Shown here piece by piece: positions 1 to 8,543 of a stretch of DNA of 64,000 bases. The stretch is from Streptomyces diastatochromogenes (GTDB lineage: Bacteria; Actinomycetota; Actinomycetes; Streptomycetales; Streptomycetaceae), in contig NZ_MCGQ01000046.1 in NCBI RefSeq assembly GCF_002242805.1, positions 30,438-94,437 of the forward strand. The letters run 5' to 3'. The translations under genes and the position numbers were made by a program. The notes under the pieces were generated by a model, which was given only the letters and a program-made list of their open reading frames with translations, ran no database searches and had not been told where the DNA came from. The first letter of the stretch is position 1; each line of letters opens with the position of its first letter.

Positions 1-958
1 CGACCTCCACGACCTCCCCGGTCTCCGTCGGCTGCTGCTCCCGCTCCGCCGCCGACCGCTGCCGGGGCACGCTCCCGAGCACCTCTGCGGCGCCCGCCCC
101 GGTCTCCGCGACCGGCTCCCCGGCCGGGGTGCGCTCGAGCCGCTCCGTCGTCAGCAGGATGAGACCGCCCGCGGCCACCACGCCGCAGCCCAGGGCGAGC
201 ACGGTGCCGGTGGTGTCGTAGCGGAACGTCTCGCCGAACATCATGATGCCGACCGCGGCGGCCAGCACCGGGTTGACCACGGTCAGCGTGGCCAGCGGCG
301 AGGCGAGGCCGCCGCCCCGGTAGGAGGCCTGGGAGAGCAGGATGCCGGCGGTCGCGAACACGCCGATCACCGCGAGGGAGGGCAGGTCGCCGAGGCTGAT
401 GCCGCTGTCCCAGTCGACCGCCACGGTCTTGGTGAACACGGACGACATGCCGAAGGCTATGCCGGAGCCGGTGGCCAGCAGCACGCTGCGCACGGCCGGG
501 TGCCGGTGCACGGCCCGGCCCGCGATCATCAGCGCCACCACCGCCCCGCCGGTGACCAGCGCGACGGCCACCCGCTGGGCCGCGTCGAGGGAGTGCGCGT
601 CGGACGAGCCGACCAGGGACAGCAGGCCCGCGAGGCCCACCGTGGCCATGATGGCGCCGCGCCAGGCGGTCGCCCCGGCCCTGCGGCCGACGAAGAGTGC
701 CGCCATGGGCAGGGCGAAGACGATGGTGAGCGCGCCCAGCGGCTGCACCAGGCTGAGCGGGCCGTAGGCCAGTGCCACGACGTGCAGCACGCCGCCGAGC
801 CCGTTCAGGGCCAGCGCCGCCCACCAGCCGGCCCGGCGCAGCGGCAGGTACGACCCGTCGGCGCAGGACACCGCGACCTGCTCCTGCACGATCGCCGCGC
901 CGGCGTAGGCGACGGCGGAGACGAACGACAGGAGCACGGACAACGCGAGGGCGCTCAT
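1..958 (-). CDS. DMT/EamA-family membrane transporter (C-terminus beyond window)
   Basis: About 319 residues are visible before the gene runs off the left edge. The protein has roughly nine to ten hydrophobic helices and the internal two-fold repeat of small Ala/Gly-rich helices typical of drug/metabolite exporters, followed by a hydrophilic Glu/Pro-rich tail. The ATG at 956-958 is preceded by GGAGGAA at good spacing, which fixes the start. The substrate cannot be read from the sequence. It is transcribed away from the neighbouring FhuF-like gene. The family call rests on hydropathy and composition, so a related multi-helix permease is possible. Confidence 0.7.
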   Translation of the reverse strand, partial: MSALALSVLLSFVSAVAYAGAAIVQEQVAVSCADGSYLPLRRAGWWAALALNGLGGVLHVVALAYGPLSLVQPLGALTIVFALPMAALFVGRRAGATAWRGAIMATVGLAGLLSLVGSSDAHSLDAAQRVAVALVTGGAVVALMIAGRAVHRHPAVRSVLLATGSGIAFGMSSVFTKTVAVDWDSGISLGDLPSLAVIGVFATAGILLSQASYRGGGLASPLATLTVVNPVLAAAVGIMMFGETFRYDTTGTVLALGCGVVAAGGLILLTTERLERTPAGEPVAETGAGAAEVLGSVPRQRSAAEREQQPTETGEVVEV

Positions 959-1135
959 CTGCAGTTCCTCCGCGGGAGGCGGGACCCGTGGGTCCGGCGC
1001 GGCGTACGGTCGGCTTCCATGGTCAACACTCTGCCCGCTCGGTCCCTTCCCGTCGTCGTACCTGAGCACGCATTGGGTCCTACTACCGATGGAGTACGCA
1101 GACCGCCCGATCATCCCCAAGGCGGGTGACCACGG

Positions 1136-1936
1136 GTGGACACCCCGGGGTCCGGGCCACGAACGGGCCTGGTACTAGTGCTCCTCGTGGACCTCGACCC
1201 CGAACTCGCCGCCCTCCGCCCGCTCGGCGGCTTCTTCGTCCTGCGCACCACCGGAGCGGCGGCAGGGCCGGCTTGTGCGCCTCTGCCGACCCTCGCGGAG
1301 ACCTATGAAACGGGGACATCGGATGTTTACCGGAATCAGCTGACTTTCCGTGTCACCACGGTCGGGCAGCGCCTGCGCACGGATGAGCCGCGGGTCGCCG
1401 CCTCCATCAGCCAGCAGGGCCTCGCCGCCCGCCTGTGGTCCCCGGCCCTGGCCTGCGCCGCCCTGTACGGCCGCCTGCCCGACCTCGACCCCCGCCTGCT
1501 GCGCTGGGACGCCGCCGCCACCGCCCCCGACGACCTGTGGCTGACCGAGGTGCGCCCGCTGCCCGGGGACGCGGCGACGCTCGCGGACACCGTGCTGCAC
1601 GGCCACCTGGAACCCCTAGGGGAGACCCTGAAGTCCCGTTACGGTGTCGCGGCCGGCCTGCTGTGGGGCAACGCCGGCTCGGCCCTCGCCGGCGCCGCCC
1701 GCGAACTGGACCGCTGGGCACGCGCGAGAGGTCGTACCGAGGTCGCGGACCGGGCCCGCGCCCTCACGGACGCACTCTTCGCCCACCCCCTCCTGCGCAC
1801 CACGGGCACCCGCGCCGGAACCGCCTTCCGCCGCCGCAGCTGCTGCCTGTACTACCGCGTCCCCGGCGGCGGAGTCTGCGGCGACTGCTGCTTCACCCGG
1901 CCGCCGCGCTCTTCCCCGGACGCCGCTTCTGGGTGA
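1136..1936 (+). CDS. FhuF-like (2Fe-2S) ferric-siderophore reductase family protein
   Basis: The C-terminus carries the FhuF cysteine signature: adjacent cysteines at residues 236-237, ten residues, then Cys248, two residues, and Cys251. In FhuF these ligate a 2Fe-2S cluster used to reduce ferric iron released from siderophores in the cytoplasm. The N-terminal 230 residues are hydrophilic and Leu/Ala-rich, with no signal peptide, and the length of 266 residues is normal. The start taken is GTG 1136; a GTG at 1172 would also work. No siderophore importer adjoins it, so its partner is unknown. It ends 42 bases before the glycogen gene and may share its transcript. Confidence 0.75.
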   Translation: MDTPGSGPRTGLVLVLLVDLDPELAALRPLGGFFVLRTTGAAAGPACAPLPTLAETYETGTSDVYRNQLTFRVTTVGQRLRTDEPRVAASISQQGLAARLWSPALACAALYGRLPDLDPRLLRWDAAATAPDDLWLTEVRPLPGDAATLADTVLHGHLEPLGETLKSRYGVAAGLLWGNAGSALAGAARELDRWARARGRTEVADRARALTDALFAHPLLRTTGTRAGTAFRRRSCCLYYRVPGGGVCGDCCFTRPPRSSPDAASG

Positions 1937-1977
1937 CCATGAAGGGGAACGTGCCGCCGGGGCAAGGGGGTTGTCGG

Positions 1978-3129
1978 GTGCGTGTGGGACTGCTGACCCG
2001 GGAGTACCCCCCGGATGTGTACGGTGGCGCCGGTGTCCATGTGGAGTTCCTCGCCCGGGAGCTGACCTCCCTGGTGGACCTGGAGGTGCACTGCTGGGGC
2101 GAGGGCCGTGGCGTCGGAGTCGTACGCCACCGCCCCTGGTCCGTCCTCGACGGCTCCAACGACGCGTTGCGCACCTTCTCCGTGGACCTGTCCATCGCCG
2201 CCGCCCTCGAAGGCCGCGAACTCGTCCACTCCCACACCTGGTACGCCAATCTCGCCGGCCACTTCGCCAAGCTCCTGTACGGCATCCCGCACGTGGTGAC
2301 GGCCCACTCGCTGGAGCCGCTGCGCCCCTGGAAGGCCGAGCAACTGGGCGGCGGATACGCCCTGTCGAGCTGGGCCGAGCGCAGCGCGATCGAGGCCGCC
2401 GACGCGGTGATCGCCGTGTCGGGGGCGATGCGGGACGACATCCTGGCCTGCTATCCGGCGCTCGACCCGGCGAAGGTCCGCGTCGTGCACAACGGCATCG
2501 ACACGACCCTGTACCGGCCGAACCGCGGCACCGATGCCCTCACCCGGACCGGCCTCGACCCCGCCCGCCCGTACGTCCTGTTCGTCGGCCGGATCACCCG
2601 CCAGAAGGGCGTGCCCCATCTGCTGCGCGCCGTACGGGACATCGACCCGCGCGCGCAGGTCGTCCTGTGCGCGGGAGCCCCCGACACACCGGAGATAGAC
2701 CGCGAGTTCCGGGAGCTGTACGAGGAGCTGAGCCGGGCCCGCGAGGGCGTGTTCTGGATCCCGCAGATGCTGCCGCGCACGGACGTGATCCAACTCCTCA
2801 CGCACGCGGCCGTGTTCGTCTGCCCGTCGGTGTACGAGCCCCTCGGCATCGTCAACCTGGAGGCCATGGCGTGCGGCACGCCCGTGGTGGCCTCCCGGGT
2901 CGGCGGCATCCCCGAGGTCGTCGAGGACGGCAGGACGGGCCTCCTCGTCGACGTGGACGACGACTTCGAGCAGGGCCTCGCGCGGGCCCTGGACGCCGTC
3001 CTCGGCGACCGGGACACGGCTCGGCGGATGGGCGAGGCCGGACGGGAGCGCGCGGTGGGCGAGTTCGGCTGGGACGCCGTGGCCCGGCGCACCGCCGGAC
3101 TGTACGAGGAGATCCTCAAGCAGGCTTAG
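1978..3129 (+). CDS. glgA: ADP-glucose-dependent glycosyltransferase, GlgA/GlgM type
   Basis: A 383-residue two-domain glycosyltransferase for alpha-glucan synthesis. The N-terminus (TREYPPDVYGGAGVHVE) is the glycine-rich acceptor and nucleotide-sugar loop. The C-terminal half has FVGRITRQKG and the EPLGIVNLEAMACGTPVV donor-site E-x7-E signature near residues 284-292. The length and N-terminus resemble the mycobacterial enzyme now known to make maltose-1-phosphate (GlgM, Rv1212c) more than the longer GT5 glycogen synthases, so M1P synthesis is a real alternative. The start is GTG 1978, with AAGGGGG seven bases upstream; an in-frame ATG at 1939 has a poorer site. glgC follows 50 bases on, supplying ADP-glucose. 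Confidence 0.85.
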   Translation: MRVGLLTREYPPDVYGGAGVHVEFLARELTSLVDLEVHCWGEGRGVGVVRHRPWSVLDGSNDALRTFSVDLSIAAALEGRELVHSHTWYANLAGHFAKLLYGIPHVVTAHSLEPLRPWKAEQLGGGYALSSWAERSAIEAADAVIAVSGAMRDDILACYPALDPAKVRVVHNGIDTTLYRPNRGTDALTRTGLDPARPYVLFVGRITRQKGVPHLLRAVRDIDPRAQVVLCAGAPDTPEIDREFRELYEELSRAREGVFWIPQMLPRTDVIQLLTHAAVFVCPSVYEPLGIVNLEAMACGTPVVASRVGGIPEVVEDGRTGLLVDVDDDFEQGLARALDAVLGDRDTARRMGEAGRERAVGEFGWDAVARRTAGLYEEILKQA

Positions 3130-3179
3130 TCCGGTCTGCTCGGGGCAACCATGGTTCAACCAGGGTGAGGGGAGCGGCC

Positions 3180-4400
3180 ATGCGTCGTGGTGGACCTTCG
3201 GTGCTCGGAATCGTTCTGGCGGGCGGAGAGGGCAAGCGCCTGATGCCGCTCACCGCGGACCGCGCCAAACCAGCCGTCACCTTCGGCGGCACCTACCGGC
3301 TCGTCGACTTCGTCCTGTCCAACCTCGTCAACGCGGACGTCCTGCGCATCTGCGTGCTGACCCAGTACAAGTCCCACTCCCTGGACCGGCACATCACCAC
3401 CACCTGGCGGATGTCCAGCCTGCTCGGCAACTACGTCACCCCGGTCCCGGCCCAGCAGCGCCTGGGCCCGCGCTGGTACCTGGGCAGCGCCGACGCGCTC
3501 CTGCAGTCGCTGAACCTCGTGTACGACGAACAGCCCGAGTACGTGGCCGTGTTCGGCGCCGACCACGTCTACCGCATGGACCCGCGGCAGATGCTCCAGC
3601 AGCACATCGAGGGCGGCGCGGGCGTGACGGTGGCCGGCATCCGCGTACCCCGCTCGGAGTCCTCCTCCTTCGGGGTGATCACCCCGGGCTCGGACGGCCG
3701 CGGTGTCGAGCGCTTCCTGGAGAAGCCCGCCGACCCGCCCGGCCTGGCGGACGACCCCGAGTGCGTGTACGCCTCGATGGGCAACTACATCTTCTCCACC
3801 AAGGCCCTCATCGAGGCGCTGCAACGCGACGCCGAGGACAGCCAGTCCGTGCACGACATGGGCGGCTCGATCCTGCCCCAGCTCACCGGCCGCGGCGAGG
3901 CACAGCTGTACGACTTCAGCGCCAACCACGTGCCCGGCGAGACCAGCCGCGACCAGGGCTACTGGCGGGACGTCGGCACCCTCGACGCCTACTACGAGGC
4001 GCACATGGACCTGATCGCCGAGCGCCCCGCCTTCAACCTCTACAACCGCCAGTGGCCCATCTACACGCACTCCAACCAGCTCTCCCCGGCCCGGTTCAAC
4101 GCGGGCGGCATGGCGAGCGAGTCCATCATCAGCGCGGGCTGCCTGATCCGCGGTCAGGTGACCCGGTCCGTGCTGTCGCCGGGCGTACGGGTCGACCCGG
4201 GCGCGGTCGTGCAGGGCTCGGTGCTGCACGACAACGTGCACATCGGCCGGGGTGCGGTGGTCCGCGGTGCGGTCCTGGACAAGAACGTCGAGGTTCCGCC
4301 CGGCGCGACGATCGGCGTCAACCCGGAGCGGGACGCGGAGCTGTACACCGTCTCCGAGGGCGGGGTGATCGCCCTGGGGAAGGGGCAGCGGGTCTCCTGA
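3180..4400 (+). CDS. glgC: Glucose-1-phosphate adenylyltransferase
   Basis: Makes ADP-glucose from glucose-1-phosphate and ATP, the committed step of bacterial alpha-glucan synthesis, in the cytoplasm. The N-terminus has the nucleotidyltransferase loop LAGGEGKRLMPLTADRAKPA, with the Arg and Lys needed for catalysis, then YRLVDFVLSN and FGADHVYRMD. The C-terminal third is a left-handed beta-helix with hexapeptide-like repeats (VRVDPGAVVQGSVL, IGRGAVVRGAVLD). At 406 residues the length is standard. The start ATG 3180 follows a GAGGGGAG ribosome site. It lies directly downstream of the glgA-like gene in the same direction, so the two probably form an operon. Confidence 0.95.
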   Translation: MRRGGPSVLGIVLAGGEGKRLMPLTADRAKPAVTFGGTYRLVDFVLSNLVNADVLRICVLTQYKSHSLDRHITTTWRMSSLLGNYVTPVPAQQRLGPRWYLGSADALLQSLNLVYDEQPEYVAVFGADHVYRMDPRQMLQQHIEGGAGVTVAGIRVPRSESSSFGVITPGSDGRGVERFLEKPADPPGLADDPECVYASMGNYIFSTKALIEALQRDAEDSQSVHDMGGSILPQLTGRGEAQLYDFSANHVPGETSRDQGYWRDVGTLDAYYEAHMDLIAERPAFNLYNRQWPIYTHSNQLSPARFNAGGMASESIISAGCLIRGQVTRSVLSPGVRVDPGAVVQGSVLHDNVHIGRGAVVRGAVLDKNVEVPPGATIGVNPERDAELYTVSEGGVIALGKGQRVS

Positions 4401-4476
4401 CCTCCTGTCGGACGCACCGTCAGACGGCTTCCGGGCGCGACGCGTTTCGTATCTTCCTCCCGGAATGCCGGGGTTC

Positions 4477-4499
4477 GCATCGTTCGGCCTTCACGATGC
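4477..4499. promoter_or_regulatory. Inverted repeat upstream of GH92 gene
   Basis: Two perfect 7-base arms, GCATCGT (4477-4483) and ACGATGC (4493-4499), are separated by nine bases in the 134-base gap between glgC and the secreted mannosidase. A further ACGATG-like half site follows at 4505-4510. It lies about 35 bases before the mannosidase start, so it could be an operator or a leader hairpin. No regulator can be assigned. Confidence 0.35.
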
Positions 4500-4534
4500 A
4501 GGCAACGATGTCGAACCTGCGGAGGTCATGCGAC

Positions 4535-6856
4535 ATGAGAGGGACCCGGCGCACGCGGCTGTGCCTGGCCGGGGTGCTGGCAGCGTCCACGCTGATCGCC
4601 ACCCCGGCCGCACGGGCCGCCGAGCGTACCGACGGCCGCCTCACCGACCTGGTCAACCCGTTCATCGGGAGCCAGAACGAGGGCAACACCTTCCCCGGCG
4701 CGGCCGTGCCCTTCGGCATGGTGCAGCTCTCCCCGGACACCGGGCACAACACCGGTTACGACTACACACAGAACCGCATCCGCGGCTTCTCGCTGGTCCA
4801 TCTCTCGGGCGTCGGCTGCCGGATCGGCGGCGACCTGCCCGTGCTGCCCACCACGGGCGAGGTCACGCAGACGGACTACGCCAAGTACGCGGCGGGCTTC
4901 TCGCACACCGACGAGGAGGCGAGCCCCGGCTACTACCGCGTCGGCCTCGACTCCGGCATCCGCGCCGAGCTGACCGCGTCGAAGCGCACCGGAGTGCAGC
5001 GCTTCACCTTCCCGGCCACCGACAAGGCCAACGTCCTGCTGAACGCGGCCCAGTCGCTGCACAAGGCGGTGAGCAGCGCGGTCGAGATCCTCGACGACCA
5101 CACCGTGCGCACCGAGATCAGCGGCCACGGCTTCTGCCGTGACACCGGCCCCTACACCGTCTACACGATCACCCGCTTCAGCCGGCCCTTCACCGCGTAC
5201 GGCACCTGGGACGGCGCCACGGTCACCCCGGGCGCGCGCAGCGGAGGCGGCGGCGCCTACGTCCGCTTCGACGCGACCAAGGACCGTACCGTCGAGGCGA
5301 CCACCGCCCTGTCGTACGTGGACGCGCGCGGCGCCGCCGTCAACCTGCGCGCCGAGGGCGGCCGGTCCTTCGACGCCGTACGGGACCGGGCCCGCGAGCA
5401 GTGGGAGCGGCGGCTCGCCGCGGTCCGTGTCGAGGGCGGCGAGCCGACCCTGCGCCGCACGTTCTACTCGTCGCTGTACCGCTCGTTCCTCGCGCCCAAC
5501 ATCGGCAGCGACGCCGACGGCCGCTACACCGGCTGGGACCGCCGCATCCACCGCGCGGAGCGGTTCACGTACTACCAGAACTGGTCGCTGTGGGACACCT
5601 ACCGCACCCAGGCCCAGCTCCTGGCCCTGCTCGCGCCCCGCGAGGCGCGCGACATGGCGCTGTCGGTGGTGAAGGTCGACGAGGACGGCGGCTGGCTGCC
5701 CAAGTGGGGCTACGGCCCGGTCGAGACGAACACCATGAGCGGCGACCCGGTCACCCCGTTCCTGACCACCGCCTACCAGATGGGCCTGCTCAAGGGGTTC
5801 GAGGAACGTGCCTACCGGGCGCTGAGGAAGAACGCCGACGGGGTGCCGCCCGCCGGCTACCCGGGCGTCGGCCGAGAGGCCAACGCCGAGTACATCGCGC
5901 ACGGCTTCGCGCCCTACGACAAGAGCCACCCGCTCGCCAAGATGGGCGACTCCGACTACCACCACGGTGCCTCCGTCACCCTGGAGTACGCCCTCGCCGA
6001 CGCCGTGCTCGCCCAGATGGCCCGGGGCCTCGGCCACACCGACGACGCGGCCCGCTACGCCGCCCGGGCGCAGAGCTACCGGACCGTCTTCGACCCCTCC
6101 ACCGGCTTCTTCCGCGCCCGGGACGTGTCCGGCGCCTTCACCGGCTCGGCCGATCCGGCCCGCGGCATCGGCTTCCACGAGGGCACCGCCTGGCAGTACC
6201 AGTGGCTCGTCCCGCAGGACCTGCCCGGCATGATCGGGCTCATCGGCGGCGACCACGCGGCCAACGACCGCCTGGACTCCTTCTTCGCCTACGACCGGCT
6301 GCTGGCCGACCCCGAGAAGACCGCCCGTGAGGTGTGGGTGCACGGGGACGCGTACGACTACTACAACGCCGACAAGTACAACCCGATGAACGAGCCCGAC
6401 CTCATCGCGCCCTACACCTACCTGTCCACCGGGCAGCCCTGGAAGACCACGGACGTGGTCCACGCGGCGCTGACCCTCTTCACCGACGGACCCACCGGCA
6501 TGACCGGCAACGACGACCTCGGCACCATGTCCGCCTGGAACGTGCTGTCGTCGATCGGGCTCTTCCCGATCCAGCCCGGCTACGACACCTGGGGCCTGTC
6601 CACCCCGGTCTTCGACCGTGTCGACCTCACCCTGAACCGCCGCTTCTGGCCCGGCGGCCGGCTGACCGTCACCGCGCCCGGCACCTCGGCGACCGACCGC
6701 TACGTCCAGGCCGTCCACGCGGACGGGACACCGCACGCGCGGACCTATCTGACGACGGACGCGCTGCGCTCCACGCGCACCCTCGCGTTCACGGTCGGCC
6801 CGCGCCCGTCCGAGTGGGGTACGTCACCCCAGGCGGCACCACCGGTGCTGAAGTGA
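4535..6856 (+). CDS. Secreted GH92 alpha-1,2-mannosidase
   Basis: A 773-residue exported glycoside hydrolase. Residues 1-30 form a Sec-type signal (basic start, hydrophobic core, cleavage near ARAA). The mature protein opens with LVNPFIGSQNEGNTFPGAAVPFGMVQ, the hallmark of family GH92, and later has GYDYTQNRIRGFSLVHLSG and GNDDLGTMSAWNVLSSIGLFP, which line the calcium and catalytic site in that family. GH92 enzymes trim terminal mannose from high-mannose N-glycans with inversion. The start ATG 4535 has GGAGG nine bases upstream. It stands alone after glgC and before a terminator. Functionally it fits the N-glycan locus beginning at 19974. Confidence 0.93.
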   Translation: MRGTRRTRLCLAGVLAASTLIATPAARAAERTDGRLTDLVNPFIGSQNEGNTFPGAAVPFGMVQLSPDTGHNTGYDYTQNRIRGFSLVHLSGVGCRIGGDLPVLPTTGEVTQTDYAKYAAGFSHTDEEASPGYYRVGLDSGIRAELTASKRTGVQRFTFPATDKANVLLNAAQSLHKAVSSAVEILDDHTVRTEISGHGFCRDTGPYTVYTITRFSRPFTAYGTWDGATVTPGARSGGGGAYVRFDATKDRTVEATTALSYVDARGAAVNLRAEGGRSFDAVRDRAREQWERRLAAVRVEGGEPTLRRTFYSSLYRSFLAPNIGSDADGRYTGWDRRIHRAERFTYYQNWSLWDTYRTQAQLLALLAPREARDMALSVVKVDEDGGWLPKWGYGPVETNTMSGDPVTPFLTTAYQMGLLKGFEERAYRALRKNADGVPPAGYPGVGREANAEYIAHGFAPYDKSHPLAKMGDSDYHHGASVTLEYALADAVLAQMARGLGHTDDAARYAARAQSYRTVFDPSTGFFRARDVSGAFTGSADPARGIGFHEGTAWQYQWLVPQDLPGMIGLIGGDHAANDRLDSFFAYDRLLADPEKTAREVWVHGDAYDYYNADKYNPMNEPDLIAPYTYLSTGQPWKTTDVVHAALTLFTDGPTGMTGNDDLGTMSAWNVLSSIGLFPIQPGYDTWGLSTPVFDRVDLTLNRRFWPGGRLTVTAPGTSATDRYVQAVHADGTPHARTYLTTDALRSTRTLAFTVGPRPSEWGTSPQAAPPVLK

Positions 6857-6874
6857 CCTCAGGAGTCTCCTGAA

Positions 6875-6899
6875 TCCCGCCCCTCTCACAGGGGCGGGA
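6875..6899 (+). terminator. Terminator hairpin after GH92 gene
   Basis: A 10-bp perfect stem (TCCCGCCCCT with AGGGGCGGGA) closes a 5-base loop, 18 bases after the mannosidase stop, and is followed by a short T-containing run. The stable GC stem marks the likely transcript end. Confidence 0.7.
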
Positions 6900-7008
6900 C
6901 TTAATCTGCTGTTAACTGAGCGTAGCCTGATCGTACTTGACCGTAATCGGCTGACGCGCTTTGACTGTTTCCCTGCACCTCCACCCGTCGTCGACGCGAG
7001 GCAAGCCC

Positions 7009-8340
7009 TTGACTTCCGATCTGCTCGCTCCCCTCGACCTGGCGTTCTGGAACATGGAGTCCGAACGGCACCCGATGCACCTCGGCGCGCTCGGCGTCTT
7101 CACCGCGCACTCGCCCACCGCGGGCGCCCACGCCGCCGACCTGCTCGCCGCGCGGGCCGCCGCCGTGCCCGGTCTGCGCATGCGCATTCGGGACGTCTGG
7201 CAGCCGCTCGCCTTCGGCGGCGCCACTCGCGAGACCGATCCGGACTTCGACCCGCTGAACCACGTACGGCTGCACGCCCCGACCGCCGACTTCCACGCGG
7301 ACGCGGGCCGGCTGATGGAACGCCCGCTGGAGCGCGGCCGGCCGCCGTGGGAGGCGCATGTGCTGCCCGGCGAGGACGGTGTGTCCTTCGCCGTGCTGTT
7401 CAAGTTCCACCACGCCCTCGCCGACGGGCTGCGCGCGCTCAAGCTCGCCGCCGGCGTCCTGGACCCGGTCGACCTGCCCGAGCGCGGCCCCCGCGCCATC
7501 GAGCCGCCGCGCACCCTGCTCTCCGACGTGCGCCGGCTGCCCGCACGCGTCCCCGAGCTGGTCAAGGGCACCCTCTCCGACGTGGGCAGGGCCCTCGACA
7601 TCGGCGCCTCGCTGGCCCGCTCCACCCTCGGCATGCGCCCCTCGTCCGCGCTGACCTCCGCGCCCAGCGGCACCCGCCGCACCGCCGGGGTCGTCCTGGA
7701 CATCGACGACGTCCACCGGGTCCGCAAGAGCGTCGGCGGCACGGTGAACGACGTGCTGATCGCCGTCGTCGCCGGCGCCCTGCGCCGCTGGCTGGACGAA
7801 CGCGGCGACGGCAGCGCGGGCGTCGCCCCCCGCGCCCTCATCCCGGTCTCCCGGCGCCGCCCGCGCGCCGCCCACCCACAGGGCAACCGGCTCTCCGGGT
7901 ACCTGATACGGCTTCCGGTGGACGACCCCGATCCGCTCCGTCGGCTCGACACCGTGCGCACGGCGATGGTCCGCAACAAGGACGCGGGCCCCAACCGGGG
8001 CGCCGGCGCGGTCGCCCTGCTCGCCGATCATGTGCCCGCGCTCGGCCACCGGCTCGGCGGGCCGCTGGTCGGGCAGGCCGCGCGGCTCTGGTTCGACATC
8101 CTGGTCACCAGCGTGCCGCTGCCGGGGCTCGGGCTGAAGCTCGGCGGGCACCAGCTCACCGAGGTGTTCCCCTTCGCCCCGCTCGCCCCCGGCCAGTCCC
8201 TGGCGGTCGCGATCTCCACGTATCGCGGCCGCGTGCACTACGGGCTCGTCGCCGACGCGCGGGCCGTGCCGGACCTCGACGTGTTCGCGCGGGCGGTGTC
8301 GGACGAGGTGGAGACGTTGCTGTCCGTCTGCGAGCACTGA
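7009..8340 (+). CDS. WS/DGAT-family O-acyltransferase (wax ester/triacylglycerol synthase type)
   Basis: A 443-residue acyl-CoA-dependent acyltransferase. The catalytic HHxxxDG motif is intact as HHALADG at residues 134-140, and the C-terminal NVxG-type region is represented by TSVPLPG and the following Gly-rich stretch. The N-terminus (LAPLDLAFWNMESERHPMHLGAL) is typical of actinobacterial members. The family esterifies diacylglycerol or long-chain alcohols with acyl-CoA to make storage lipid at the inner face of the membrane. Start TTG 7009 is preferred over TTG 6961 because family similarity begins there; its ribosome site is modest. A hairpin follows the stop. Confidence 0.85.
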   Translation: MTSDLLAPLDLAFWNMESERHPMHLGALGVFTAHSPTAGAHAADLLAARAAAVPGLRMRIRDVWQPLAFGGATRETDPDFDPLNHVRLHAPTADFHADAGRLMERPLERGRPPWEAHVLPGEDGVSFAVLFKFHHALADGLRALKLAAGVLDPVDLPERGPRAIEPPRTLLSDVRRLPARVPELVKGTLSDVGRALDIGASLARSTLGMRPSSALTSAPSGTRRTAGVVLDIDDVHRVRKSVGGTVNDVLIAVVAGALRRWLDERGDGSAGVAPRALIPVSRRRPRAAHPQGNRLSGYLIRLPVDDPDPLRRLDTVRTAMVRNKDAGPNRGAGAVALLADHVPALGHRLGGPLVGQAARLWFDILVTSVPLPGLGLKLGGHQLTEVFPFAPLAPGQSLAVAISTYRGRVHYGLVADARAVPDLDVFARAVSDEVETLLSVCEH

Positions 8341-8342
8341 GC

Positions 8343-8361
8343 ACCCGGCCTCCGGCCGGGT
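8343..8361 (+). terminator. Terminator hairpin after acyltransferase
   Basis: An 8-bp perfect stem (ACCCGGCC with GGCCGGGT) around a TCC loop, two bases after the stop. The 180 bases after it hold a short CACCACCCG direct repeat and the leader of the next gene, nothing else recognised. Confidence 0.6.
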
Positions 8362-8543
8362 ATGGGGTCCCACCCGCACCACCCGCACCACCCGTGCGGC
8401 TCTCGTCGCCGGGGTGCGGGTGGCCCCGGTGGGGCTGCTCGGAACCGCGTTTGGTGGTATGGCACCCTGCTCCGTAAAATTCCCCGTTCGAAAGCGGGCG
8501 CGAGTCGGAGCGCTGCGCGGGTGATCAGGGAAGCGGCAGCGCG

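Noticed and set aside
3156..4241. A minus-strand frame opposite glgC
   Set aside because: No domain and low-complexity composition; glgC on the plus strand explains the openness.
6961..7008. TTG 6961 as start of the acyltransferase
   Set aside because: The extra 16 residues carry no family similarity; TTG 7009 starts at the conserved LLAPLDLAFWN region.
8370..8400. CACCACCCG direct repeat after the acyltransferase terminator
   Set aside because: Short and only about three copies; no feature could be tied to it.
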